Below are positions 9,719 through 20,159 of a stretch of 64,000 bases of DNA, one piece after another. Source of the stretch: Leptospira ognonensis. Lineage in GTDB: Bacteria; Spirochaetota; Leptospiria; Leptospirales; Leptospiraceae. The DNA lies in NCBI RefSeq assembly GCF_004770745.1, contig NZ_RQGD01000035.1:124001-188000 (forward strand), read 5' to 3'. The notes under the pieces were generated by a model. That model was not told the origin of the DNA. It did no database searches and was given only the letters and a program-made list of their open reading frames with translations. Position 1 is the stretch's first letter. Each line of letters opens with the position of its first letter. The position numbers and the translations under genes were made by a program.

Positions 9719-12475
9719 ATGTTAGATAAAAATTTAAATCGCATTAAATTTCAAGAATCCGATTCAGAATGGATTCGATCCTTTGCCGTAACATCGATTA
9801 AGTGTTTAATCGTATGTCGTGGGCCCGTTCGGAAAGAAACCATGGATGTATTCGATTTGATTGGTGTTAAGGAATATGGTATCCTTCTTTCGGAAAAAGA
9901 TTCGATCGTTTATCCAAAAGCATTAGCACCTGAACTTAGGAATTTCAAATATCCTGACAACATTCATAGGGTCCCTGACTATATGGGAGCTGGGAAAGAA
10001 GAAAAAGAAATTCGCATCAAACAAATCATTGGAATCGCCAAAGACAATGGCTATACACATATATTTGCGGGATATGGATTTATGGCAGAGGATGCTGAAT
10101 TCATCGAAGCTATCGAAACTTCTGGAATCATTTTCATGGGTCCGAGTTCACATGTGGCAAAGGGAGCAGGAGCAAAGGACGAAGCAAAGAAACTGGCGCG
10201 TTCTTTAAACGTTTCCGTGACACCGGGTGTAGACAATATTACAGCGCTTGCCCTCGTAAACAAGATTGGAAAAAGTAAGGATTCACTCGTAAAACTTGCT
10301 AAAGATAAGCAAATCAATTTTACATTCAATGATTCCTTGAGCATTGAAGACAACGCGGAAAATTTACTCCAGTTGTCTTATGAGAAAACGATTGATCTCA
10401 CCGATATCAGCGACCTTCAGAAAGAATCACACATTCTCTGCGAAGAAATTTGGAAAAAGTATCCTGGCAAACGCATTCGCTTTAAATACATCGGTGGTGG
10501 TGGCGGAAAAGGCCAACGAGTGATCAATGAGAAATCACAAATTGACTCTGCCGTTATGGAAATTCTGGCGGAATCTAAGGTAACAGCTGTTGGTTCAAAT
10601 CGAAACTTCTTGATTGAATTAAATATTGAGAATACCCGTCATAATGAAATCCAAATGATAGGAAATGGGGAATGGTCGCTCTCTCTGGGTGGCAGGGATT
10701 GTTCGTTGCAGATGCATGAGCAAAAACTACTCGAGATTTCACTCACGCAAGAGTTGCTGCAAAAAGAGATCGAGACTTGCAAATCAGAAAATCCCCTAAA
10801 AGCAGAAATCCTAGGGAAAGATTTGGAAACGCTAAAAGACATGGAGCATCAGGCAGAAGTGTTTGGAAAGGCGATCCGCTTGAACAGTGTTTCCACCTTT
10901 GAGTGTATTGTGGAAGGCAATAGTTTCTTCTTTATGGAAGTTAACACCCGGATCCAAGTGGAGCACCGCGTGACAGAAATGGTTTACAAGTTGAAATTTG
11001 TAAACCCATCAAATCCAAACGATTTCTTTTATATTGATTCTCTAGTGGAAGCTATGGCAGTCATCTCCATTCATGCACCTCGGGTACCCAAACCAGAAAG
11101 GATCCTTCGAAATGTTTCTGGAGCAGAAGTGAGAATTAATGCGACAAATAGAGCCTTACAGCCGCATGCTGGTGGGATCATTCAAAATTGGTCTGCAGCA
11201 CTTCCCGAAGAAATCCGCGATGACCAGGGGATCTGCACGCGAAATCCAGACACGGGATCTTTCGTTCACTATAACCTTGCGGGTGCTTACGATTCCAATG
11301 TGGCGCTGATCGTGTCCTATGGAGAAAATCGAACCAAAAACTTAGAGATTCTTGGTAACATCTTACGCAAAACGGTGCTACGAGGCCAGAATTTAGAAAC
11401 CAATCTGCTCGTGCATTATGGACTCATTCAATGGATTTTGGGCAAAGATGCGATGTTCAAACCATCGACTGCATTTATGATCTCTTACTTAGCAGGGATC
11501 GGCTCCTTGCAGGCAGTTATCAATGATGTGGATCTAGAATACCTATGGAATGAGAAAGCCAAAAAAGCGGACGCAGACTTGAAGAAAATGTATTCCAAAA
11601 AAGTAACATTTGTTCTGCGTCCAATGGAAAAGCTATTGGCTAATCCGCATGTTTTGGGTGGATTTTTAGGATATTATGATGGCAAGCTTTGGGATAGAAA
11701 GGGTGGCAAACTAAGCTTTTTAGAAAACCCCATTCTATTTCTCGATAAGTTGTACTACTATCTGAACCTGGAAGATGTTTCGGTTAAGGCACCTTCAGAT
11801 AAAATCTGGGATCATGACGAGAAACTATTACAAACTTTTTTAGCGTTCTACCGAGAGTTGGAAACAAGAACAGGATTGAAATCTTGGAAAGACCTAAGTG
11901 CCGCCTTAGAATCAGGTAAAAATCCAAATGCGAATCGCATTACCGAAGCCGAATGGGCAGCTTGTCTTGCTTCGCATAAAGGTTTCCAAGCTGGAATGGA
12001 TGTGCTTCTTATGATTCCAAACATTGGGATCAAATCAAATTTCTTTGGCTTGGATATGGATAAAAACTTGGAAGGTGTGATACCGGATGAGTTTAAAAAG
12101 GCGGAGACGAGAGATGCTCTCATCAAGACCTTAAATCCTCCTCCTAAAATGAGCGGGGATGAGATCGTCGCTCCTATGGGAGGGATGTACTACTCGAAGG
12201 AAGCACCGAATCTACCAGCCATGGTGGAAGAGGGACAACATTTTGAAGCAGGTCAGCCATTGTTCATCATAGAAGTCATGAAGATGTTTAATAAAATACT
12301 AGCGCCCATTAGCGGGACTGTCGTTAAAAATCTGATGGTGGATTCTGATGGTAAAATTGTAACGAAGGCACAACCAATCTTTAAGATAAAACCTGATGAG
12401 ATTTTGAAAGAAGAATCTCCTGAGGAGATCAAAGCCAGGATGATCAAGGTAACTTCCGAGCTGGGTATACTTTAA
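9719..12475 (+). CDS. Acyl-CoA carboxylase, biotin carboxylase plus biotin carrier subunit, long form
   Basis: Carboxylates biotin using ATP and bicarbonate, as the partner of the preceding carboxyltransferase. The order is: N-terminal pre-ATP-grasp domain ([32 protein letters not shown]), ATP-grasp with the glycine loop GGGGGKGQR, catalytic region ([15 protein letters not shown]), a long middle segment, and a biotinyl domain with EVMKM, whose Lys855 is the biotin site. At 918 residues it is far longer than typical alpha subunits of about 660. Roughly 75 extra residues (around 165-240) sit between the N-terminal domain and the glycine loop, and the usual GYPVxxKA strand is replaced. Its last codons lie in a perfect palindrome shared with cheB. 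Confidence 0.92.
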   Translation: MLDKNLNRIKFQESDSEWIRSFAVTSIKCLIVCRGPVRKETMDVFDLIGVKEYGILLSEKDSIVYPKALAPELRNFKYPDNIHRVPDYMGAGKEEKEIRIKQIIGIAKDNGYTHIFAGYGFMAEDAEFIEAIETSGIIFMGPSSHVAKGAGAKDEAKKLARSLNVSVTPGVDNITALALVNKIGKSKDSLVKLAKDKQINFTFNDSLSIEDNAENLLQLSYEKTIDLTDISDLQKESHILCEEIWKKYPGKRIRFKYIGGGGGKGQRVINEKSQIDSAVMEILAESKVTAVGSNRNFLIELNIENTRHNEIQMIGNGEWSLSLGGRDCSLQMHEQKLLEISLTQELLQKEIETCKSENPLKAEILGKDLETLKDMEHQAEVFGKAIRLNSVSTFECIVEGNSFFFMEVNTRIQVEHRVTEMVYKLKFVNPSNPNDFFYIDSLVEAMAVISIHAPRVPKPERILRNVSGAEVRINATNRALQPHAGGIIQNWSAALPEEIRDDQGICTRNPDTGSFVHYNLAGAYDSNVALIVSYGENRTKNLEILGNILRKTVLRGQNLETNLLVHYGLIQWILGKDAMFKPSTAFMISYLAGIGSLQAVINDVDLEYLWNEKAKKADADLKKMYSKKVTFVLRPMEKLLANPHVLGGFLGYYDGKLWDRKGGKLSFLENPILFLDKLYYYLNLEDVSVKAPSDKIWDHDEKLLQTFLAFYRELETRTGLKSWKDLSAALESGKNPNANRITEAEWAACLASHKGFQAGMDVLLMIPNIGIKSNFFGLDMDKNLEGVIPDEFKKAETRDALIKTLNPPPKMSGDEIVAPMGGMYYSKEAPNLPAMVEEGQHFEAGQPLFIIEVMKMFNKILAPISGTVVKNLMVDSDGKIVTKAQPIFKIKPDEILKEESPEEIKARMIKVTSELGIL

Positions 12476-12485
12476 GTATACCCAG
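12461..12485. repeat. Perfect 12-bp inverted repeat holding two opposed stop codons
   Basis: CTGGGTATACTT, one central T, then AAGTATACCCAG. The arms are exact reverse complements. The rightward carboxylase stop (12473-12475) and the leftward cheB stop (12472-12474) overlap at its centre. There is no T-run after either arm, so it is not a classical intrinsic terminator; it could still form a hairpin in both mRNAs or bind a dimeric protein. Confidence 0.85.
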
Positions 12486-13518
12486 TAATCACCTTATGAA
12501 ACTCACGGAGTGGCAGGATCGTTTCCGCTGCTCCGCGACGTATCGCTTCTTTTGGCATTCCAAAAACTACACAAGATTCTTCATTTTGTGCAAAAGTTGT
12601 AGCTCCAGCTTCCCTCATTTCCAAAAGTCCAGAAGCGCCATCGTCGCCCATTCCTGTCAGGATGATACCTCGAGCATTTTTACCAGCGTTTTTTGCGACC
12701 GATCGAAAGAGTACATCCACGGAGGGTCTGTGGCGATTTACGAGAGGGCCATCCGATACATCAATGTGGTACTGAGCTCCCGACCGTTTCAATTGCATGT
12801 GTTTGTTGCCAGGAGCAATGAGTGCAAGCCCAGGCGTGACTCGATCCCCATGTTTACCTTCTCGCACATCAATGTCACAGAGTCCATTCAAGCGTTTCGC
12901 GAAAGCTTCGGTAAATTTTTCGGGCATGTGTTGGACGATGACGATGCCGGGAGTTTTTTCTCTCGGTAATTTTGTAAGAATTTCTTCCAAAGCCAAAGTA
13001 CCCCCGGTCGATGTGCCGATTGCTACAATTTTTTCTGTAGCTTTTAACTGAGAAAGATCGGAAGTATTTTTGTTTCGAATTCCAGGTTCATTTTCCTGAA
13101 AAGTAACCTTACTCATGTTAATCTGAGACGCGGCAAGAACTGCATCAATGAGCAACAAAGAGGATTCATTTAGGAAGTCTTTGAGTCCTACTTTAGGTTT
13201 CGTGATGACTTCTACAGCTCCTAAAGAAAGTGCTAGAAGGGCTGTTTCTGATCCTTCCTCGGTTAACGTAGAGCAGATTACAATGGGAGTAGGGCGTTCT
13301 CTCATAATTTTCTTTAAGAAGGTGATGCCATCCATCCGTGGCATCTCAATATCGAGAACTATGACCTCGGGCCACTGGGAATTCATTTTCTCTAAGGCGA
13401 AAATTGGATCGGACGCACTGCCAAGAAATTCAAAATGTTCATCTTTGCTAAACAGTTCTGTCAAAACCTGTCGAACCACGGCCGAATCATCCACTACAAA
13501 TACTTTAATTTTTTTCAT
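12472..13518 (-). CDS. cheB: Chemotaxis protein-glutamate methylesterase/glutaminase
   Basis: Demethylates chemoreceptor glutamates when phosphorylated by CheA, resetting receptor sensitivity. The 348 residues hold an N-terminal receiver domain ([10 protein letters not shown], phosphoacceptor Asp56 in [13 protein letters not shown], Lys in VITKPKVG), a linker, and a C-terminal methylesterase with the catalytic triad Ser170 (AIGTSTGG), His197 (VQHMP) and Asp293 ([11 protein letters not shown]). The start ATG overlaps the cheD stop by 1 bp (TAATG), so it is last in the leftward che cluster. No cheR lies beside it. Confidence 0.97.
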   Translation of the reverse strand: MKKIKVFVVDDSAVVRQVLTELFSKDEHFEFLGSASDPIFALEKMNSQWPEVIVLDIEMPRMDGITFLKKIMRERPTPIVICSTLTEEGSETALLALSLGAVEVITKPKVGLKDFLNESSLLLIDAVLAASQINMSKVTFQENEPGIRNKNTSDLSQLKATEKIVAIGTSTGGTLALEEILTKLPREKTPGIVIVQHMPEKFTEAFAKRLNGLCDIDVREGKHGDRVTPGLALIAPGNKHMQLKRSGAQYHIDVSDGPLVNRHRPSVDVLFRSVAKNAGKNARGIILTGMGDDGASGLLEMREAGATTFAQNEESCVVFGMPKEAIRRGAAETILPLREFHKVITGYT

Positions 13519-14039
13519 TAAGAGTCCTGGTGCGATTCAAGCCACACCTCACCATCCCATATAGTAAAGAATACCTTCCTGTGAGTGACACCCGCCGTGT
13601 TTTCTGAAACAAGTTTTATGGAATGTTTTTGCAATATATCTTTAGCAAATTCTATATTTCTAATACCAACTAGCTTAGAATTGGATTCATTCATAGGATC
13701 AATCAACGTTCTTTCGTTTTTAGAAAACATATTCGAACCACCAAAAACTTTTGCTTCATATTCGGAAATGGGAGCAAGGTGTGACTTAACCGAGTTTAAT
13801 AGAAATTGGAAAGCATCCTCTCCGTATTTTCCTTGAGGTTGACCCGATGCATTTTTATCGCCTTTTGTTACAAGAAGGTAGTGACACATCCCGCCGATAT
13901 GTAGCTTCGGATGCCAAAGAACGATAGAAACACAAGAACCGAGTAAGGTTCTAACTCTAACATTCGGTCCGCCAAAATAAAGATCACCAGGATTTAAAAA
14001 AATATCAGTAACTAACTTTGGCGAAAGATAAGACATCAA
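13518..14039 (-). CDS. cheD: Chemoreceptor glutamine deamidase
   Basis: 173 residues. CheD proteins deamidate glutamines in chemoreceptors and, in Bacillus, interact with CheC. The family core is clear: [15 protein letters not shown] carries the catalytic Cys with its preceding Thr, and [10 protein letters not shown] carries the His. FGGSNMF and [14 protein letters not shown] segments further on are also CheD-like. It overlaps cheW by 4 bp upstream and cheB by 1 bp downstream, so it is part of the same translation-coupled unit. No cheC is seen in the window. Confidence 0.95.
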   Translation of the reverse strand: MMSYLSPKLVTDIFLNPGDLYFGGPNVRVRTLLGSCVSIVLWHPKLHIGGMCHYLLVTKGDKNASGQPQGKYGEDAFQFLLNSVKSHLAPISEYEAKVFGGSNMFSKNERTLIDPMNESNSKLVGIRNIEFAKDILQKHSIKLVSENTAGVTHRKVFFTIWDGEVWLESHQDS

Positions 14040-14524
14040 TCTGAATTTTGTTCAAGCAATGCCGATTTTTCTTGTAACATAGAAAGCTCATCTAAGTTTA
14101 AAATCTTTTCTATATTCAAGAGGATAACAAATTTATCTTCGACCTTGCCTAGACCTTGGATAAAATCCAAGCGAATTTTTGCACCAAAACTTGGTGCATT
14201 TTCTATCATGTTTTCAGGAATGTCTACCACTTCATTCACAGCATCAACGAGAAGACCCACATCTATAGATTCCTTTTCGAGAGCAACTTCTGTGATGATG
14301 ATACATGTCTTTCTACCAAATTCCGTTTTTTGCTTATAAAACCGATGGTTTAAATCAATGACTGGAACGACATTCCCCCGAAGATTGATGACACCAGGAA
14401 TATAGGATGGCATCATAGGGACATGAGTTACCGATTCAAACTCGATGATCTCCTTGATGTTTAGAATCCCAAGTCCGAAGGCTTCTTCAGAGATAAGGAA
14501 GGTAAGATATTGTATTTCTTGCAT
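14036..14524 (-). CDS. cheW: Chemotaxis coupling protein CheW
   Basis: 162 residues forming one CheW-like SH3-pair domain that links receptors to CheA at the inner membrane. Characteristic segments are QYLTFLISEEAFGLGILNIKEI at the start, PSYIPGVINLRGNVVPVIDL in the middle and VGLLVDAVNEVVDIPENMIE later. Length matches typical CheW, with a short acidic C-terminal tail. It lies between the receptor gene (14-bp gap) and cheD (4-bp overlap), so coupling to that receptor and to CheA at 17261 is the natural reading. Confidence 0.96.
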   Translation of the reverse strand: MQEIQYLTFLISEEAFGLGILNIKEIIEFESVTHVPMMPSYIPGVINLRGNVVPVIDLNHRFYKQKTEFGRKTCIIITEVALEKESIDVGLLVDAVNEVVDIPENMIENAPSFGAKIRLDFIQGLGKVEDKFVILLNIEKILNLDELSMLQEKSALLEQNSD

Positions 14525-14538
14525 ACGAGTCTCCGATC

Positions 14539-17253
14539 CTAATATTTCTGAAATCGACTATCATCATTTTTAGAATCAGATCTTTGGCTTACCAAATTGT
14601 TTTGTTTGGTCACTCTTGCTGTTTGCTTTACATCTTTGCTTCTTTGGGCAGCAATCTGATTGATCTTAAAAAAGCTAATTGAAGATAATAGTTGTTCTGC
14701 TCTAGATTTAAGTTCTTCAGCAATCGCAGCAAGTTCTTCAGAAGCTGAAGCACTCTGTTGTGATACTTGGTCTAGTTGGGACATCGCTTTATTCACTTCA
14801 TTTACACCAGAGGATTGTTCTTGGCTTGCTGCCGCTATCTCTTGTACTAAGTCTGCTGTTCTATTGATAGCAGGTACTATTTCTTCGATGAGTCTACCGG
14901 CAGTCTCAGCGATTTCAACCGATCCACCAGCAAGAGAGCCGATTTCATTGGCAGACTTTTGGCTTCGTTCTGCAAGTTTTCTAACTTCCGAGGCAACGAC
15001 AGCAAAACCTTTTCCGTGTTCACCGGCTCGTGCGGCTTCAATGGCAGCATTTAGCGCCAGTAAGTTGGTTTGATACGCGATATCCTCGATGATAGAGATT
15101 TTATCGGCTATCTCTTTCATGGCAGAAACCGTGTTTTTAACAGCTTCTCCCCCTTGCTTAGCTTCTCTGGCGGATTTTGTGGCAATGGAATCGGTTTGCT
15201 TGGCATTGTCCGCATTTTGGTCAATCGATGCTCCCATCTCTTCGAGAGAAGCTGTCGTTTCTTCGACAGATGCTGCCTGTTCACTAGCCCCTTGTGAAAG
15301 TGTATTGGCAGTTGAAGATACTTCTTCTGCCGCATTCACCAGGGCATCGGTATTTGATTTTACATCATTGATGATTTGAATGAGCGTCTTCGTCGTGTTG
15401 TTGAAAGAATCTTTCAGCTTGTCGAAGCCATAATTATAAGTACTCTCCATTTGGGCTGTTAGGTCACCACTTTCAAGTGCCCCGAGACCCACAACCAAGT
15501 CTTCCACTACACGATTTGTTTCCATCGAGAGGTTCTTTTGATCTGTGATGTCCGTCGCAAACTTGATTACTTTGTAAGGTTTGCCATTAAAATCTAAGAT
15601 TGGATTGTAGGTTGCTTGTAACCAAATTTCCTTACCACCTTTGCCAATTCGTTTGTACTCCGCAGTTTGAAACTCTCCACGATTCAGATTAGCCCAAAAC
15701 TGTCTATATTCGTCAGAATTTGCTAACTCAGGTAAGGCGAATATTCTATGATGCTGACCTTGAATTTCACTCAAAGAGTATCCCATGACACGAAGAAAAA
15801 TATCATTTGCAGTGAGGATCGTTCCATCCATGTTAAACTGGATTGTCGCTTGGGATTTTCCAATCGCATCGATTTGACCTTCATAATCGATGGTCTTTCT
15901 TTTTTGTTCAGTGATTTCTTGGGCAAATTTGATGACTTTGGTTGGTTTTCCATGGATGTCCAAAATAGGAGTGTAAGTAGCTTGGAGCCAGATTTCTTTT
16001 CCTCCCTTTCCAATTCGTTTGTATTCAGCGGTTTGAAATTCACCTCGATTGAGTTTCGCCCAAAATTGGTGGTAAGCATCAGAATTGATCTCAGAAGGAT
16101 CAACAAAGATTCTATGGTGCTGGCCTTGAATTTCACTTAAAGTATAACCCATTGTTTTTAAGAAATTTTCATTTGCTGTAACAATGGTACCATCCATTTT
16201 AAATTCTATTGTGGCCTGAGATTTTTCAATAGCCTTTTGGTTTGCATTTTTTTCTGTCGAGTCGGACCATTCCACAACACTGCCGAGCCTTTCTCCCGAA
16301 GGACCCATAATGGGATTGGCGATAAGATCAAATTCTCTTCTTCCAATGGTTATGCTACTTCTATATTCAGAAGTTAGGGATCCTAATAGTTTTCTTTGGT
16401 GGCTAGGATCTTTATGATAAGAATCAATATTGCTATTCATTAAATTACTTAAAGAAAACTGCCCCAACTGGGTTTTAATGTCAGACTCCGACTTTGCAAA
16501 CATGTTTCTGATGGACTTGTTCATATAGTTAACATTTAAATCTGTATCTGCCATCATAATGTTCGTCGAAACACTATCTAATGCTAGTCTGATAACTTGA
16601 TGAAATTTTTCCTTTTTCTTGTTAACAAAATATGTATAATACGCCAGCGATAAAAATATTGCAGAAAACAAGATGGCACTGCTTATGATTAATGGAAGGG
16701 AGCTACCATTTTCTGCAGAGTTACCATTAGTCTCCAATAGTTTTGAACCAAGAAGCGCATTCTGTTCTGAGATGAATTTTGCTTGATTCGCAAAAGTTTC
16801 GTTCATTTTCAGTTTCAATTTTTCTTTTTTTACAAGCTTGTCTTCTTCCGTGATGATCTCAGTTGCGAGCGTTTGTGCCGTAGCGACGATTAGATTTTGA
16901 TCGCTAATAAAAACTTCCCACTTAACCTTTGGTTCGGTAGATTCGAGCTTTTTGGATTCACTAACAAGGTTTAAGATGCTCTCACTTGACTCTTTTATGT
17001 TTTTAAATTGCGTGCTAGATTCCTCAGGTGTCGAGCTAGCAAGCAAAGATGAAATTTGCGCTTGAAGAGGAATGAACTTTTCTGTAATATTTGTAAGGAT
17101 TTTTTGTCTTCTTACAATCGGTTCCAGCTCCGTTTGGCTAGAAGCAGATGCTTCCGTAATTTTTTGAACCGAAATATAGGATATCCAAAGAGAGTAGCAG
17201 ATGGCTATCAGAGATAGGGTTGCAAGCTTGGTTCCAAACGTAAATTTTTTCAT
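14539..17253 (-). CDS. Methyl-accepting chemotaxis protein with tandem PAS domains
   Basis: 904 residues. A first membrane helix (about 8-28), an extracytoplasmic helical region (30-185), a second helix (about 187-210), then three PAS-like modules (about 220-335, 341-453 and 463-575). A short HAMP-like region follows, then the methyl-accepting signalling coiled coil with the conserved tip [20 protein letters not shown]. The second and third PAS modules are nearly identical with a 122-residue period, a recent tandem duplication. PAS domains suggest an intracellular cue such as redox state or a bound cofactor. It sits between cheA and cheW, 7 bp after cheA, and probably feeds that kinase directly. 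Confidence 0.95.
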   Translation of the reverse strand: MKKFTFGTKLATLSLIAICYSLWISYISVQKITEASASSQTELEPIVRRQKILTNITEKFIPLQAQISSLLASSTPEESSTQFKNIKESSESILNLVSESKKLESTEPKVKWEVFISDQNLIVATAQTLATEIITEEDKLVKKEKLKLKMNETFANQAKFISEQNALLGSKLLETNGNSAENGSSLPLIISSAILFSAIFLSLAYYTYFVNKKKEKFHQVIRLALDSVSTNIMMADTDLNVNYMNKSIRNMFAKSESDIKTQLGQFSLSNLMNSNIDSYHKDPSHQRKLLGSLTSEYRSSITIGRREFDLIANPIMGPSGERLGSVVEWSDSTEKNANQKAIEKSQATIEFKMDGTIVTANENFLKTMGYTLSEIQGQHHRIFVDPSEINSDAYHQFWAKLNRGEFQTAEYKRIGKGGKEIWLQATYTPILDIHGKPTKVIKFAQEITEQKRKTIDYEGQIDAIGKSQATIQFNMDGTILTANDIFLRVMGYSLSEIQGQHHRIFALPELANSDEYRQFWANLNRGEFQTAEYKRIGKGGKEIWLQATYNPILDFNGKPYKVIKFATDITDQKNLSMETNRVVEDLVVGLGALESGDLTAQMESTYNYGFDKLKDSFNNTTKTLIQIINDVKSNTDALVNAAEEVSSTANTLSQGASEQAASVEETTASLEEMGASIDQNADNAKQTDSIATKSAREAKQGGEAVKNTVSAMKEIADKISIIEDIAYQTNLLALNAAIEAARAGEHGKGFAVVASEVRKLAERSQKSANEIGSLAGGSVEIAETAGRLIEEIVPAINRTADLVQEIAAASQEQSSGVNEVNKAMSQLDQVSQQSASASEELAAIAEELKSRAEQLLSSISFFKINQIAAQRSKDVKQTARVTKQNNLVSQRSDSKNDDSRFQKY

Positions 17254-17260
17254 AGTAACC

Positions 17261-19402
17261 TCATTTTATTAATGTTTTATTTTTTTCAATATTGACTGTT
17301 CGCTCGAATAGCGATGGTAAATCGATGATGAGTGCGACTTTTCCATCCGCAAGGATGGATGAACCACTAACACCTTTTACATTCTGAAATACACTTCCCA
17401 TTGGTTTGATGACGGTTTGAAATTCGCCATACAATCTTTCAACCACAATGCCCGCTTTTTTGTCCCCGGTCCGAACAATGACTATGTTTTCGCGTACGTT
17501 TTCTTTGCGTTCTTCATTTAAAAAAATATCGCGCATCCGAATGTACGGAACGAGACTTCCGCGCAGTGGAAAGTATTGATTTTGATTGTCTGTCGGTTTT
17601 TTATCAAATTCTAAACATTCCAAAACCATCTCCATCGGGAGAATGTAGTAGGAAGAACCGACTCCAACGAGAAATCCTTCTATGATGGCTAAGGTTAAGG
17701 GTAAGCGTATCTGGAATGTACTTCCCTTATCTGGTTCTGATTGGATTTGTACCGTCCCTCTGAGGGATTCTATGCTTTTTTGTACCACATCTAAGCCAAC
17801 ACCTCTGCCAGAAACATTCGTTACAGAATGAGCAGTTGAAAAGCCAGCATGAAATAACAACTTATAGATTTCTTCAGGCGATTCAGGCTTTGGACCAGAA
17901 ACAATCCCGCGTTCTACGGCTTTTTTCCAGACGATATCGGATTGAATTCCGCGCCCATCGTCTTTGATTTCGATCACAACAGAACCTGTGTCATGGTAGG
18001 CATTGATCCAGAGGTTTCCAGCTTTGGTTTTCCCTTTTTTGGTTCGCTCTTCTGCTGTTTCTAACCCATGGTCACAGGCATTTCGAATGATGTGCACGAG
18101 AGGGTCTCCCAATTTGTCTACGATGTTACGGTCAAGTTCGGTTTCCTTTCCGTCGATGTGGAGATTGATTTGTTTAGATAAATCGTTGCCAAGATCCCTG
18201 ACGATACGTTGGTATTTTTGCAGGACATCTCCAATGGGAACCATTCTCAATTTAAGAGAAATTTCTCTGACTTCGTTTAACAATCTGCTTACGAGAAGAG
18301 CAGATTCCTGAAGGGCAGAATCATTTTTTCCGCTCACAGATTGGTTTAGATTTGCCGATGCAACAACGAGTTCTCCCACTCGATTGATTAATACGTCTAC
18401 TCTCTTGGAGTCTACTTTTAGGGTTGCACCTTTGGTTTCTGACTTTCCTTGCACGAGCGAAGGTTCTGGAACAATTTGAGACTTTGCGGAATTTACGATC
18501 TCATTACTGGTATCGCTCTTCTCACTCTCCAATTCACCAGCTAATATTTTTAGATATTCAACTAATGTTTGTTCGTTGAGTATTCCCAAATATTTCCATA
18601 AATTACCTAAATAGATTTCTTCTTCAGGTAATTGTCCTGCAAGATAAACTAAATCTGGGACTTCGGCTCCTGGAGGAAGAATATGTAAGAATGAATCGCC
18701 TTCTATAAAATCAAAAACCTTACGAACCGCTTCTAAGTCAGATGAGGATTGGAAATGAATCTCAAAACCTAGGTAATTATCTTCAGGCTGAAACTCCTCT
18801 ATTTTAGGAAATTCAGATGTAATGGTCTTAAGTGATATAATCTTACCTAGTTTTTTGAGATAATTGATGAAGGAAAAAGGGTCAAGCCCTGATTGAAATA
18901 CATTCTTTTTGGGACGGAAGGAGATTAAATAATTAGGGAAGCCAGCTTCACCCAAAGTAGGTTCTGTCGCAGCTTTCACTTCTTTCGTTAAAATAGGAAT
19001 CGTTTCTTGCGTTGATTCACTTAAGAAGGGTTGGATGCCTTCTAGAATTTCCTTTCCGATCAGAATGCGAGCCTCGGTTACATTTTGTTTCGGCTCAGCA
19101 ACCACTAAGTAATCAATATGATCTTTTGCTTTTAACAGAAGATCAGTCAGTGTTTTGGTAAATTTTACCTTTCCAGAACGCACGTCGTCTAAAAGATTTT
19201 CTACTTTATGGGTAAATTTGACAGTCTGGTCAAAGCCAAACATACCCGAGGTGCCTTTAATGGTATGTACTGCTCGGAAGAGGGCATTGAGGTCATCTTC
19301 ACTTGGCGCCTTCTTTTCCATTTCGAGGAGAATGTTTTCCATCTCCCCAAGAAGTTCTGTCGATTCAATTACGTAGGCGTCTATGACTTCAGAAAGATCC
19401 AT
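17261..19402 (-). CDS. cheA: Chemotaxis histidine kinase CheA
   Basis: Autophosphorylates on its P1 domain and passes phosphate to CheY and CheB. The start at 19402 is preferred over one at 19489 because AAAGGAG lies 7 nt before it and [14 protein letters not shown] is a normal CheA beginning; this gives 713 residues. P1 carries His46 in [16 protein letters not shown] divergent middle region follows, then P3 dimerisation, the P4 ATP-binding core ([26 protein letters not shown]) and a CheW-like P5 domain. Its first 14 bases overlap the STAS gene end, so both belong to one transcript. The region between P1 and P3 (about 130-290) does not look like a standard P2. Confidence 0.97.
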   Translation of the reverse strand: MDLSEVIDAYVIESTELLGEMENILLEMEKKAPSEDDLNALFRAVHTIKGTSGMFGFDQTVKFTHKVENLLDDVRSGKVKFTKTLTDLLLKAKDHIDYLVVAEPKQNVTEARILIGKEILEGIQPFLSESTQETIPILTKEVKAATEPTLGEAGFPNYLISFRPKKNVFQSGLDPFSFINYLKKLGKIISLKTITSEFPKIEEFQPEDNYLGFEIHFQSSSDLEAVRKVFDFIEGDSFLHILPPGAEVPDLVYLAGQLPEEEIYLGNLWKYLGILNEQTLVEYLKILAGELESEKSDTSNEIVNSAKSQIVPEPSLVQGKSETKGATLKVDSKRVDVLINRVGELVVASANLNQSVSGKNDSALQESALLVSRLLNEVREISLKLRMVPIGDVLQKYQRIVRDLGNDLSKQINLHIDGKETELDRNIVDKLGDPLVHIIRNACDHGLETAEERTKKGKTKAGNLWINAYHDTGSVVIEIKDDGRGIQSDIVWKKAVERGIVSGPKPESPEEIYKLLFHAGFSTAHSVTNVSGRGVGLDVVQKSIESLRGTVQIQSEPDKGSTFQIRLPLTLAIIEGFLVGVGSSYYILPMEMVLECLEFDKKPTDNQNQYFPLRGSLVPYIRMRDIFLNEERKENVRENIVIVRTGDKKAGIVVERLYGEFQTVIKPMGSVFQNVKGVSGSSILADGKVALIIDLPSLFERTVNIEKNKTLIK

Positions 19403-19772
19403 TCGGCTCCTTTCTCGTTCCGTAGGCAAATTCAAATTCACCTGCTTGTTCTTTGGATACTTTGATTTTATCTCCGAAGAAACTAACAAGACCTAAAACA
19501 TCGTACATTTTTAAGACGGCAATGGAATGATTTAATATGGTTAGGTGGATGTGTTTTTCATCGCAGAACATTTTCGTGAAAATTAAAAATTGAATGCCTG
19601 CGGTATCGATGCGCTGGATGCGGCTGAGATCTATAGAATATTTGCTACCTGGTGACAGATTTAAACCAATTAATTTATCTCTCCACATACTTACGTATTG
19701 GATTGTTAAATAACCTTCCCAGGCTGTTAGTTTGCCTCCTGGAATCTCTTTCTGTCTGATGATTGGTTCCAT
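19389..19772 (-). CDS. STAS-domain protein in the chemotaxis cluster
   Basis: 127 residues with a STAS fold: KLTAWEGYLTIQYVSMWRD at the start and YSIDLSRIQRIDTAGIQFLI around the regulatory loop. The position of the usual phosphoserine is Thr57 (DTAG in place of DSSG), so phosphorylation is possible but not certain. It lies between the CheY-like gene and cheA and overlaps cheA by 14 bp, unusual company for an anti-sigma antagonist. It may link partner switching to chemotaxis, or act as a scaffold. Its kinase and phosphatase are not identified. Confidence 0.88.
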   Translation of the reverse strand: MEPIIRQKEIPGGKLTAWEGYLTIQYVSMWRDKLIGLNLSPGSKYSIDLSRIQRIDTAGIQFLIFTKMFCDEKHIHLTILNHSIAVLKMYDVLGLVSFFGDKIKVSKEQAGEFEFAYGTRKEPNGSF

Positions 19773-19781
19773 ATGGGAGAG

Positions 19782-20147
19782 TTACGTCATGAGTTTAGAA
19801 ATGGTATCTAAAAGTTCTTCTGGCGAAAAAGGTTTGGTCAGCCACACTTTAGCACCAGCATCCAGACCTTGCTGTCTTTTCTCCGGTTGGGATTCAGTTG
19901 TCAGCATGATAATCGGGGTAAATTTGTATTTTGGATTTTCCTTGGCTTTCTTGATAAAACTAATTCCATCCATATTGGGCATGTTCATGTCCGAAACAAT
20001 GAGATCGATCTCATTCTCAGAAAGTTTTTTTAATCCATCTATCCCATCACTTGCTTCGATCAATTCAAAATTCGCATTTTTAAGATGAACTGATATGATC
20101 TTTCTGAAGACAGCAGAATCATCGATGATTAGTATTTTTTTACTCAT
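19782..20147 (-). CDS. CheY-like single-domain response regulator
   Basis: 121 residues, a single receiver domain. The acidic pair is in ILIIDDSAVFRK, phosphoacceptor Asp53 in LIVSDMNMPNMDG, the switch Thr in IIMLTTESQP and the conserved Lys in VWLTKPFSPEEL. There is no output domain, as in CheY, which binds FliM when phosphorylated. Its place just upstream of the STAS gene and cheA supports a chemotaxis role. Leptospira genomes carry several CheY-like proteins, so this may or may not be the one that drives the motor. Confidence 0.93.
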   Translation of the reverse strand: MSKKILIIDDSAVFRKIISVHLKNANFELIEASDGIDGLKKLSENEIDLIVSDMNMPNMDGISFIKKAKENPKYKFTPIIMLTTESQPEKRQQGLDAGAKVWLTKPFSPEELLDTISKLMT

Positions 20148-20159
20148 TATTTACTCCGA

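Noticed and set aside
19403..19489. Longer CheA beginning at 19489
   Set aside because: The added residues are unlike CheA, would overlap the STAS gene deeply, and the internal ATG has a strong ribosome site.
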